A DNA stretch of 14,108 bases from an uncultured Victivallales bacterium (lineage in GTDB: Bacteria > Verrucomicrobiota > Lentisphaeria > Oligosphaerales > JAFGRS01). Below, in pieces: positions 8,150 to 14,108 of the stretch. Both the position numbers and the translations under genes were made by a program. Within the stretch, counting starts at the first letter, position 1. Each line of letters begins with the position of its first letter. The notes under the pieces are model-generated. The model saw only the letters and a list, made by a program, of their open reading frames with translations, was not told the DNA's origin and searched no databases. Location: NCBI GenBank assembly GCA_903834675.1, contig CAILKC010000848.1, forward strand, positions 1 to 14,108. The letters run 5' to 3'.

Positions 8150-8169
8150 CGGGCCGCGGCTGCGGCCCG
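8150..8169 (+). terminator. Hairpin after RT remnant
   Basis: Perfect 8-base stem cgggccgc / gcggcccg with loop ggct, starting 21 bases after the RT stop codon. No T-run follows, so intrinsic termination is doubtful. Its sequence resembles hairpin A3 of the upstream array (ggccgcg, gct, cgcggcc), so it may be another repeat copy. Confidence 0.35.
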
Positions 8170-8191
8170 CGTTGCAGGGCGAAGACGCGGT

Positions 8192-8242
8192 GCCCCCGCG
8201 GGGCTGGTATCCGTCGGCTGACGGCGAACGTCCCGCGGGGGC
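8192..8242. repeat. Long inverted repeat with nested hairpin
   Basis: Perfect 11-base arms gcccccgcggg (8192-8202) and cccgcgggggc (8232-8242), extendable by a G-U and a C-G pair. Nested inside is a 5-base stem, ccgtc (8211-8215) with gacgg (8220-8224). The downstream bases tcttt make a weak terminator possible for + strand transcripts from the RT remnant. Confidence 0.55.
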
Positions 8243-8552
8243 TCTTTCACCCCATGGGGTCGGTGCCGTGTTAGGGCCGGTGCCGCGCGCACATATCCTG
8301 CTTGCTGGCAGCAGGAGCCGACGCCGCGCGAGTTCCCTCGGAGCACCCTCTGCCCACCCATGATCCGGGGTTAGTGTACCGCGGTTCGTGCGGTCAGGGG
8401 GAAGGACTTACGGAGCTGACTTGCGCCCCTGGCGTTGAGGTGGGGTTGCAGGAGAACACTGGGGCAGCTAAGTTAGCGGGTTGCAGGTGGCACACCCGAC
8501 TTCACCACGGCAGTGCGTGTTGGTAAACCAGAAATGGAAAGGATGCGGAACT

Positions 8553-9653
8553 ATGGCACTCATCGATTTCGGCGGCGTGAAAGAGGAAGTGATCACGCGC
8601 GAAGAGTTTCCGATGTCCAAGGCGCTGGCGGTACTCAAGAACGAGACCATTGCCGTCATCGGTTACGGCGTGCAGGGTCCGGCCCAGGCGTTGAACATGA
8701 AGGACAACGGCTTCAATGTCATCATTGGCCAGTCCAGCGCTTTCAAGCGCGACTGGGAGCGTGCGGTGAGTGACGGCTGGGTGCCTGGCAAGACCCTGTT
8801 TGAGATTGATGAGGCGGCTCGGCGGGGCACCATTGTGCAGATGCTGGTGTCAGACGCGGCGCAGAAGCAGATCTGGCCGACCATCCAGAAGTGCCTGAAT
8901 CCCGGCGATGCGCTGTACTTCTCGCATGGCTTCTCCATCGTCTACAAGGAACAGACCGGCGTCATTCCGCCGACCAACGTGGATGTCATCCTGGTGGCCC
9001 CGAAGGGCTCGGGCACCTCGGTGCGCCGCAACTTCCTTTCCGGCGCGGGCATCAACTCGAGCTTCGCCGTGGCGCAGGATGCCACCGGCCGGGCCAGCGA
9101 TCGTTGCATGGCGTTGGGTATCGCGGTCGGCTCCGGCTACCTGTTCCCGACCACGTTTGAGGGTGAGGTGTACAGCGATCTGACCGGTGAGCGCGGCGTT
9201 CTGATGGGGTGCCTGGCCGGGGTCATGGAAGCCCAGTATCAAGTCTTGCGCGCCAACGGCCACAGCCCCAGCGAAGCGTTCAACGAGACGGTCGAAGAGT
9301 TGACCGAGAGCCTGATCCGGCTGGTGAGCGAGAACGGTATGGACTGGATGTTCGCGAACTGCTCCGCCACCGCTCAGCGCGGGGCGCTGGACTGGAAGCC
9401 GAAGTTCAAGGCCGCGGTTCTGCCGGTTTTTGAGGACCTCTATCACCGGGTCAAGACCGGCGCCGAGACCAAGCGTGTCATCGAGACCTGCGGCGCCCCG
9501 AACTACCAGGAGCAGCTCGGCAAGGAACTGCGCGAACTGGGGAACTCGGAAATGTGGCAGGCCGGCAAAGCGACGCGCAGCCTCCGCCCGAAGGAAGCCG
9601 CGCGGCAGATTACGGCCAACACCAAAGGCGTGGGCGGTCGCGGCGCCAACTGA
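8553..9653 (+). CDS. ilvC: Ketol-acid reductoisomerase (NADP+)
   Basis: Second enzyme of branched-chain amino acid synthesis: isomerises and reduces 2-acetolactate or 2-aceto-2-hydroxybutyrate to the dihydroxy acids, using NADPH and Mg2+ in the cytoplasm. The 366 residues carry the Rossmann loop GYGVQGPAQ (37-45), the catalytic-region His125 in FSHGF, VAPKGSGTSVRRNF (148-161), and the metal-binding acids Asp209 and Glu213 in SDLTGERG, with FNETVEELTESL (243-254) and CSATAQRGALDW (270-281). The sequence matches the short Bacteroidetes/fungal-like class rather than the E. coli form, judging by GYGVQGPAQALNMKDNG and EMWQAG. A 15-20 residue Lys/Arg/Gly tail extends past the usual end. The ATG at 8553 is set by ggaaagga (8536-8543). 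The gene stands alone; no ilvBN, ilvD or leu genes are in the window. Confidence 0.96.
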   Translation: MALIDFGGVKEEVITREEFPMSKALAVLKNETIAVIGYGVQGPAQALNMKDNGFNVIIGQSSAFKRDWERAVSDGWVPGKTLFEIDEAARRGTIVQMLVSDAAQKQIWPTIQKCLNPGDALYFSHGFSIVYKEQTGVIPPTNVDVILVAPKGSGTSVRRNFLSGAGINSSFAVAQDATGRASDRCMALGIAVGSGYLFPTTFEGEVYSDLTGERGVLMGCLAGVMEAQYQVLRANGHSPSEAFNETVEELTESLIRLVSENGMDWMFANCSATAQRGALDWKPKFKAAVLPVFEDLYHRVKTGAETKRVIETCGAPNYQEQLGKELRELGNSEMWQAGKATRSLRPKEAARQITANTKGVGGRGAN

Positions 9654-9668
9654 GTCAACTGAACAAGG

Positions 9669-9690
9669 CCGGGCCGCAGGGGTGGCCCGG
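9669..9690 (+). terminator. First hairpin after ilvC
   Basis: ccgggcc (9669-9675) pairs with ggcccgg (9684-9690) around an 8-base loop; flanking aag/ctt adds pairs with one bulge. It lies 15 bases past the stop codon and has no T-run. It probably works with, or protects, the 3' end made at the next hairpin. Confidence 0.45.
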
Positions 9691-9698
9691 CTTCCGAC

Positions 9699-9742
9699 AC
9701 CCATCCGGCGCGGGACCCACCGCCCGGATGGGTTTGTTTTTT
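9699..9742 (+). terminator. Intrinsic terminator of ilvC
   Basis: Perfect 10-base stem acccatccgg (9699-9708) with ccggatgggt (9724-9733), followed at once by a T-rich tract (9733-9742, nine T of ten). It is the clearest Rho-independent terminator in the window and separates ilvC from the convergent secreted-protein gene. Confidence 0.88.
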
Positions 9743-9787
9743 CCGGCCCAGCCCGTGGCCGGTAATCCACCGCGGCCTGCCTGCGGT

Positions 9788-10663
9788 TCAGCGCGTGCGT
9801 CCCGGCGCTCCACCACTCTCCAGCACGGTCATCTGCGTACGGTTCTTGCGCAGGTTGATCTTCGTGCCCTGGGTGATGTACTGAACGACATAGCCCTGCC
9901 AGGGGCAGAAGTCACTGTAGACATAGCCGCAGAGTCGGCCCTCGGGATTGGGGCTGGGACTGAATTCGATGGCGCGCGGACCATATAACCCCTTGACCTG
10001 GGCCTCTTCGAAATTGCCGGAGAACCGCATGGTCTCGTAGTAGGGGTAGCGGATGGACTTGCGGCGGCCATCCGCCGTCACTTCGCGGGTTACCAGCACG
10101 CAGTCCTTGAGCAGCTTCACCCGGTCCTCTTGTTCCACCTCGGGCTGGATGCTATGTGACGGCGAGAAGCTGCAGAGCAGTCTGAAGTTGGTGGGGGCCT
10201 CGAGCCCCGGCACATCGGCGCAACCGCCCGCGGCGGTGATGGTGTTGCCGCGGAACTCATACTCGACCACGAAGGGCACCTCTTCAATCAACTTGCCTTC
10301 GATGTGGATACGTTCGGGCTGTTCACTCGGTTGTGGCGGGTTCGTGAAGCTGGCGATACCGCGGTCGCGCTGCTGGCCGTTCGGCGGCACGTAGTAAGGG
10401 CGCACGTGGTAGCAGACGAAGGGCTTACCGACCTTCTTGCCACTGCCGTCCAGGGGCTGGATCCAGAGCGTACTGGTGTCGTCCATCACCGCCTCGAAGG
10501 TCGGGGTCTGGTAGACGGCGTGCTTGCCCTTGTACTTGCCCTTGGCAAAGGTGGGCAGCTTGGCCACCACCAGGCTTTCCGCTTTCTCGTCAGCCGCCAT
10601 CCCTGGGAGACCACTCAGGGCGACGATCAGTCCGACGCCGACCCCCGTGCTGTACCAACGCAT
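9788..10663 (-). CDS. Secreted protein of unknown function
   Basis: I do not recognise this 291-residue protein. Residues 1-23 are a signal peptide (MRWYST, hydrophobic core, LSGLPGMA before ADEKAES), so it is exported. The mature part is a mixed, Tyr/Pro-rich globular sequence without membrane segments. Visible landmarks are STLWIQPLDGSGKKVGKPF (about 64-82), a central VVEYEFRGNTITAAGGCADV region, a Cys-containing pair of strands (NFRLLCSFSPS), and a conserved-looking tail PYYETMRFSGNFEEAQVKG, GRLCGYVYSDFCPWQGYV. The paired aromatic strands suggest a beta-rich fold (inference). The start is supported by AGAGGTGA ending 4 bases upstream. It is alone on its strand, convergent with ilvC and 455 bases from the ABC operon, so context gives no role. 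Confidence 0.75.
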   Translation of the reverse strand: MRWYSTGVGVGLIVALSGLPGMAADEKAESLVVAKLPTFAKGKYKGKHAVYQTPTFEAVMDDTSTLWIQPLDGSGKKVGKPFVCYHVRPYYVPPNGQQRDRGIASFTNPPQPSEQPERIHIEGKLIEEVPFVVEYEFRGNTITAAGGCADVPGLEAPTNFRLLCSFSPSHSIQPEVEQEDRVKLLKDCVLVTREVTADGRRKSIRYPYYETMRFSGNFEEAQVKGLYGPRAIEFSPSPNPEGRLCGYVYSDFCPWQGYVVQYITQGTKINLRKNRTQMTVLESGGAPGRTR

Positions 10664-11118
10664 GGCTCACCTCTCGTTGTGATAGGAAACTGCTTACGGG
10701 GCCACCCAAGAGACTGTAGCGCGGCGCTGGGGACGGGGCAAGGGATGGCGACCCTCATGGGCGCAGGTCATTCCCGTAGGTGGCGACCACTCAGGTCCTA
10801 GGGTTCAGGAAACGGCGAAACGGCGAGGGAGACGGGGATAGGGCGAGACGGTGGGGGAGAGGCGGAGATGAAAACAGGGTTCTGTAGGATCCCCGGCTGG
10901 GGCCGGACCTACCGGAATGAGACTTGCCGCAGCGGTTCCGATCCGGCCGGTACGCGCCGGATCGGCTGGAGGGCGGCCCTGCGTGGCCGCCGCGGCGCCG
11001 ACGCAGCGGCGCCCTCCAACGCCCCTCGTCCGCCGCGGTGGACGAAGGGCGGAATGGGAAGCGCCTGGTGTCATACGAGGTTAGGGGTTCACTGCGCTTT
11101 CGGCTCAGTTGGCGCGGT
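10664..11118. other. Gene-free region with purine tract and palindromes
   Basis: 455 bases between two minus-strand genes. It contains a purine-rich stretch on the + strand (about 10803-10870) and the palindrome cluster at 10938-11051. The promoter of the secreted-protein gene should lie within 10664-10760, but no good consensus was found. No RNA gene or ORF with recognisable content was seen on either strand. Confidence 0.5.
10938..11051. repeat. Cluster of three consecutive palindromes
   Basis: Palindrome 1: perfect 10-base stem ccgatccggc (10938-10947) with gccggatcgg (10956-10965), loop of 8. Palindrome 2: arms tggagggcg (10967-10975) and cgccctcca (11010-11018) around a GC-rich, partly self-pairing core. 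Palindrome 3: cgcccctcgtcc (11020-11031) with ggacgaagggcg (11040-11051), one mismatch, loop of 8. The three are separated by one base each. It lies 67 bases past the MalG-like stop and so could fold at the 3' end of the ABC operon transcript. Neither side has a T-run, so I regard it as a REP/BIME-like repeat block first and a terminator second. Confidence 0.65.
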
Positions 11119-12435
11119 TCAGCCCTTGATCCCGGTCATGGAGATGCCGCGGATAAAGGTCTTCATGGCGAAGAAGAAAAGCACGATCAGGGGCAGGCTG
11201 AAGACGGTTGAGGCGGCCATGAGCAGGTGCCAGGGCGTGCCACCGTGCTCAGAGGCGAAGGCTTGCAGCGACAGCGACAGGGTGAACTGGGCCTCGTGGT
11301 TGAGGTAGAGCAGAGGGCCCATGAAGTCCTTCCAGGTGCCGAGGAAGGTGAACAGCGCGATCATGGCGATGGCGGGTCGCGACAGGGGCACGATCACATG
11401 CCAGAGGATTTCCAGCTCGGAGCAGCCGTCGATGCGGGCCGCGTCCAGCAGGTCCTTGGGCAGCCCGAGCAGGAACTGACGCAGAAGGAAGATGAAGAAG
11501 GCGGAGCCGAACCAGGAGGTTACCCACAGTGGTTTGAAGGTGCCGATCCAGCCGAGGTCGCGGTAGAGCAGGTAGATGGGGATCATGGTGACCGGGAAGG
11601 GGATCATCATCGTGGCCAGGGTCAGCGCAAACAGCCCGTTTCGGCCGCGGAAGTCCAGGAAGGCGAAGCCGTAGGCGATCACCAGGGAGGAGAGGGTCAC
11701 GCCGGTGACCACCATGGCGCACAGAAACAGCGTGTTGGCCAGACTGCGCAGGAAGCGGGTGCGCTGGAGCGCCACGGGGTAGTTGTGTGGGATCAGGCGA
11801 ATGCCGGAGAGCAGGGCGCTGGTGGGCAGGACGTCCCAGCGGCGGGTGACGTCACCGTCGCTGGCGCCAACCTCTTTGGTGTCGGTGTCCTCGGGGCGCC
11901 ACTCACGCACCAGCCACAGCGGCGAGCCCCGCGGGTCCACCGTGACCTCGCGCACGAGGTCGGCTCTGAGTTCTCGACCGGACTGCAGCTTGAGGGTGCC
12001 GCGGCTCGGCTCGAAGCGGTTGTTCTCATCCGCCAGGACCTTCATGCCGGGCGTCAGGAGCGTATTCAGGCGCAGCCGTTCCTGTTGGTTGAAGATCGGG
12101 TAACGGTCCCAGACTTCCTGGCCGAAGGGGTGCGTGAGTTCTCCGGCGGGAAAGGCCTCCCGGGGGGCGACGATGTAGAGGGGCGCCGCGGTTGACGGGG
12201 CCAGGGGGCGTTCCAGGGTGACGGGGACGATCTGCTCATCGAGGCGGGCGCGGTAGCCTTCGCCGAAGAAGGCCGAGCGCAGGCTCTCGGGCTGCCGCAT
12301 GGTCTGGTCCAGCGGTTTGAAGGAGGTGGCGATCATCCACAACAACGGCAGGAGGAAGAAGAGGCTGCCGGTGAGCAGGATCAGGTGGATGGGCACTCGC
12401 ACATACCAGGGGGGGGGGTGACCGGTCGTATCCAT
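11119..12435 (-). CDS. Carbohydrate ABC transporter permease, MalG type, with large periplasmic insertion
   Basis: Inner-membrane subunit of a CUT1-type sugar importer. TM1 is at about 15-37, five further membrane segments run from about 228 to 428, and the EAA loop that docks the ATPase is at 331-354 (DAARIDGCSELEI through PLSRP). Relatives are usually 270-300 residues; this one has 438 because about 155 residues (roughly 50-205) are inserted after TM1, on the predicted periplasmic side. The insert is hydrophilic and domain-like. The normal sequence resumes at IRLIPHNYPVAL. The stop of the MalF-like gene is 6 bases upstream, so the pair is co-transcribed and probably co-translated. Codons 6-9 contain a run of ten C. 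The ATPase is not in the window; CUT1 systems often share one. The sugar is not identifiable. Confidence 0.88.
   Translation of the reverse strand: MDTTGHPPPWYVRVPIHLILLTGSLFFLLPLLWMIATSFKPLDQTMRQPESLRSAFFGEGYRARLDEQIVPVTLERPLAPSTAAPLYIVAPREAFPAGELTHPFGQEVWDRYPIFNQQERLRLNTLLTPGMKVLADENNRFEPSRGTLKLQSGRELRADLVREVTVDPRGSPLWLVREWRPEDTDTKEVGASDGDVTRRWDVLPTSALLSGIRLIPHNYPVALQRTRFLRSLANTLFLCAMVVTGVTLSSLVIAYGFAFLDFRGRNGLFALTLATMMIPFPVTMIPIYLLYRDLGWIGTFKPLWVTSWFGSAFFIFLLRQFLLGLPKDLLDAARIDGCSELEILWHVIVPLSRPAIAMIALFTFLGTWKDFMGPLLYLNHEAQFTLSLSLQAFASEHGGTPWHLLMAASTVFSLPLIVLFFFAMKTFIRGISMTGIKG
12409..12418. repeat. Homopolymer tract G10 (C10 on the coding strand)
   Basis: Ten consecutive G on the + strand, read as C10 across codons 6-9 (His-Pro-Pro-Pro) of the MalG-like permease gene. 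The length must be correct for the long downstream frame to be read from this start, so the assembled count is consistent with an intact gene. Confidence 0.9.
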
Positions 12436-12441
12436 GGGGCA

Positions 12442-13608
12442 TCACCGTCCTGCATAGAAGACGTGTCGGCGCGAGAGGCGGAAGGCCAGCAGCGTCAGGC
12501 CCACGATGATCAGGAAGAGCACCCAGGCAACCGCCGAGGCATAGCCCACGCGCTGGTACTGGAAGGCCTGGTCATAGATGAACATGGCGACGAAGCGGGT
12601 GGCGTCCTCCGGCCCGCCGCGGGTCATGATATAGGGTTCGGCGAAGACCTGAAAGGTGCCGATGATGGCCATGACCAGGTTGAAGAGGATGACCGGCGAG
12701 ATCATGGGCAGGGTGATGTGCCGCGTTTTCTGCCACCAGGAGGCGCCATCGATATCCGCGGCTTCGTACAGATCCAGCGGTACATCCTGGAGCTTGGCCA
12801 GGTAGATGATTGCCATTTGGCCAACGCCCCACATGCCCATGATGATGATGGCCCAGAGCGCCCAGGCCGGGGCAAAGGGAAGGGTTGATGGAAAGGGCGC
12901 GGCGTCGGCCAGCCAGCCGGGAGAGTGCAGTTTCTGCACGTCGGCAGGCAGCCAGCGGTGCAGCAGGATATAGACGAGGGTGATTCCGGCCACGGCGGCG
13001 GTCGTCCAGGCTCCGACGCTCAGCGCCTGTTTCCAGCGGCTGCACGCTCCCGCCAGCCGTGCTCTGGTCAGTACCAAGGCCGCCGGAATCAGGACCAGGA
13101 CGGCGGCCGCTGCCGACCAGCGCAGCTCTCCCGCCAGGGCCGCGTTGAGGTCAACGAAGCAACCGGTCCAGGCGTCGGCCAGAGCGAAGACTTTGCCCAG
13201 GACGAAGTTCAGCAGTCCGAACTTCGGGTTGAAGATCCAGAGCCAGAGCAGGGCCGTGACCACGCTGGGCACCAAGTGCGGTAGGTAGAAGACGACGCGG
13301 TAGAAGGACAAGCCGCGAATGCGCGTGTTCAGCAGAATGGCCAGCGTCAAGGCCAGGAAGACGCCCAGGGGAATGGCCACGGCCGCGTACACGAGGGTCA
13401 CCCCGAGCGACCGCCGGAAGACCGGGTCGCGCAGCAACTCCGCATAGTTTGCGGCGCCGATGAACAGTGGTTCTTTCAGCGGCGGAAAGTCGCAGAAACT
13501 GAAGTAGAGGCCTGCCAGGAAGGGGTAGCCGATGAAGACGGTCAGGGCGATGAGCCAGGGCGCCACAAAGCCGTAGCCGGTCAGGGCGCGTTGTCTTTCA
13601 ATATTCAC
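12442..13608 (-). CDS. Carbohydrate ABC transporter permease, MalF/UgpA type, with inserted helices
   Basis: First permease of the same importer, 388 residues against about 300 for typical relatives. TM1 lies at about 12-36, TM2 at 68-94 and TM3 at 103-125. FNPKFGLLNFVLG (126-138) marks the usual TM3-TM4 loop. About 100 residues (139-240) are inserted there, including two hydrophobic stretches (about 165-181 and 201-218) that could be extra helices and would keep the topology. TM4 follows (ALWAIIIMGMWGVGQMAII), then the EAA motif at 281-304 (YEAADIDGAS through LPMISP) and the final helices, with PYIMTRGGP as the usual late signature. The start is GTG at 13608, fixed by AAGGAG 7 bases upstream. 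It is followed by the MalG-like gene 6 bases on, and preceded by the presumed binding-protein gene. Confidence 0.9.
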   Translation of the reverse strand: MNIERQRALTGYGFVAPWLIALTVFIGYPFLAGLYFSFCDFPPLKEPLFIGAANYAELLRDPVFRRSLGVTLVYAAVAIPLGVFLALTLAILLNTRIRGLSFYRVVFYLPHLVPSVVTALLWLWIFNPKFGLLNFVLGKVFALADAWTGCFVDLNAALAGELRWSAAAAVLVLIPAALVLTRARLAGACSRWKQALSVGAWTTAAVAGITLVYILLHRWLPADVQKLHSPGWLADAAPFPSTLPFAPAWALWAIIIMGMWGVGQMAIIYLAKLQDVPLDLYEAADIDGASWWQKTRHITLPMISPVILFNLVMAIIGTFQVFAEPYIMTRGGPEDATRFVAMFIYDQAFQYQRVGYASAVAWVLFLIIVGLTLLAFRLSRRHVFYAGR

Positions 13609-13750
13609 GGCAGCACTCCTTGCCCCCCTCGGGCGGGCGTAGTAGGTATATCAATGACGAATGACGAAATACCCAATGACCAAGCGCACCCGTCGCGGCT
13701 CCCGGGCGTCTGGTTGCAGACGCCCTTTGTCCTTCGTCATTTGTCCTTCG
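13609..13750. other. Intergenic repeat region inside the ABC operon
   Basis: 142 bases between the binding-protein stop and the MalF-like start. Next to the start (13653-13683) is a stretch built from atgacgaa-type words, roughly the reverse complement of the ttcgtcat words at 13727-13780. The two therefore form inverted arms around the hairpin at 13704-13725. Such an inserted stem could lower downstream permease expression relative to the binding protein; this is an inference. Confidence 0.5.
13704..13725. repeat. Perfect 9-base hairpin within repeat region
   Basis: gggcgtctg (13704-13712) and cagacgccc (13717-13725) with loop gttg. On the + strand it is followed by tttgtcctt, terminator-like. 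On the operon strand no T-run follows, so for the ABC genes it would be a processing or stabilising stem rather than a full stop. Confidence 0.55.
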
Positions 13751-13780
13751 TCATTTGTCCTTCGTCATTTGTCCTTCGTC
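13727..13780. repeat. 14-base tandem repeat, 3.9 copies
   Basis: Unit ttgtccttcgtcat at 13727-13740, 13741-13754 and 13755-13768, exact, plus 12 bases at 13769-13780. The left copies are intergenic; the right ones are read as the last codons and stop of the binding-protein gene on the minus strand. Confidence 0.93.
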
Positions 13781-14108
13781 CTGGCGGCTGCGGTCGCGGG
13801 CGGCCTGGTCCTCGCGCTTGCGCTGGATGGTTTCGCGGACGGCGGTGTAGGTTCGTTGGATCTCGGGCCTGGCGAGTTCTTCGATGCGGGTCCGCAGCCT
13901 GGTTCCAGAGAGACCCTGGATTTCCTCTGCGGGGATGGGGTAATTCCAGATGTGGTCGAAGGCGCGACTCAACTCGTCCTGGTACTCCTGCCAGACGGCG
14001 AGTTTGGGCTGGATGAAGGAATGCGGCGAGGCCGCCACGTGTTCGAAGACGGGGAGTTCGAGATTGGGGTGCCCCTGCCGGAACCGGTCCGGGGAGTTGC
14101 GGATGGGC
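13751..14108 (-). CDS. C-terminal part of probable sugar ABC solute-binding protein (partial)
   Basis: The reading frame is open to the right window edge, so only the last 118 residues are seen and the start lies outside. The sequence (FRQGHPNLELPVFEHVAAS, SFIQPKLAVWQEYQDELSRA, then a charged helical tail with EELARPEIQRTYTAVRETI) resembles the C-terminal helices of extracellular sugar-binding proteins. Its position immediately before the two permeases is where a CUT1 operon carries that gene. The identification is mainly by context; a GTG at 14038 is internal rather than a likely start. The final nine residues, DEGQMTKDK, and the TGA are encoded by 14-base tandem repeats, so the native C-terminus has been replaced or extended. 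Confidence 0.55.
   Translation of the reverse strand, partial: PIRNSPDRFRQGHPNLELPVFEHVAASPHSFIQPKLAVWQEYQDELSRAFDHIWNYPIPAEEIQGLSGTRLRTRIEELARPEIQRTYTAVRETIQRKREDQAARDRSRQDEGQMTKDK

Larger units (their letters stand above)
8130..8552. other. Structured intergenic region between RT remnant and ilvC
   Basis: 423 bases with no convincing gene. The first third holds GC-rich hairpins (8150-8169, 8192-8242) and a 12-base palindrome, accccatggggt (8249-8260). The part before ilvC should contain its promoter; the best guess is TTGCAG (8446-8451), 17 bases, TAAGTT (8469-8474), which is a weak match. I saw no T-box signature, leader peptide with a run of branched-chain codons, or RNA gene. Confidence 0.4.

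Noticed and set aside
8400..8552. Leader-peptide attenuator or T-box before ilvC
   Set aside because: No run of Leu/Ile/Val codons, no T-box sequence and no terminator/antiterminator pair found by eye.
11227..12195. 322-codon + strand frame opposite the MalG-like gene
   Set aside because: Highly polar Gln/Glu/Gly-rich translation typical of an antisense of membrane-protein coding sequence; no domain seen.
13727..13780. CRISPR array or iteron origin
   Set aside because: Repeats are directly abutting 14-mers without spacers; no replication gene or DnaA box cluster nearby.

Overview
The window comes from a GC-rich bacterium, most likely of the PVC group (Lentisphaerae/Kiritimatiellae/Verrucomicrobia-like). 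The assignment is an inference. It rests on a short secreted protein with a prepilin-type N-terminus and a C-terminal H-X9-DG motif, a GH106-like glycosidase, an S-layer-homology (SLH) serine protease, a Bacteroidetes/eukaryote-type ketol-acid reductoisomerase, and gaps filled with palindromic repeats.

Layout. Positions 1-115 hold a REP-like palindromic repeat. 163-2436 (-) is an exported trypsin-like protease with a duplicated central domain and C-terminal SLH modules. 2762-3409 (+) is the prepilin-like/H-X9-DG protein and 3507-4694 (+) an AI-2E (YdiK-like) membrane protein. Convergent to these, 4713-7217 (-) is a cytoplasmic GH106-like glycoside hydrolase. 7230-7510 is an array of double hairpins that runs directly into a reverse transcriptase lacking its N-terminal third (7485-8129, +), whose surviving motifs are those of diversity-generating retroelement (DGR) enzymes. 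8130-8552 is a structured gap. 8553-9653 (+) is ilvC, followed by a strong intrinsic terminator. 9788-10663 (-) is an unrecognised secreted protein. 10664-11118 holds three consecutive large palindromes. 11119-14108 (-) is a carbohydrate ABC importer operon: the 3' end of a probable solute-binding protein, a MalF-like permease and a MalG-like permease, the last two each carrying an unusual insertion.

How the genes may work together: the importer and the signal-peptide-less GH106-like enzyme fit uptake and intracellular breakdown of rhamnose-type oligosaccharides, but they are separate transcription units and the substrate is not shown by the sequence. ilvC is housekeeping branched-chain amino acid synthesis.

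The least ordinary parts are the hairpin array fused to the broken DGR-type reverse transcriptase (unit 3 keeps the fold with different stem sequences), the C10 tract at the start of the MalG-like gene, the tandem repeat that now supplies the C-terminus and stop codon of the binding protein, and the insertions in both permeases. No intact new system can be demonstrated: no template/variable repeat pair and no accessory gene was seen beside the reverse transcriptase.
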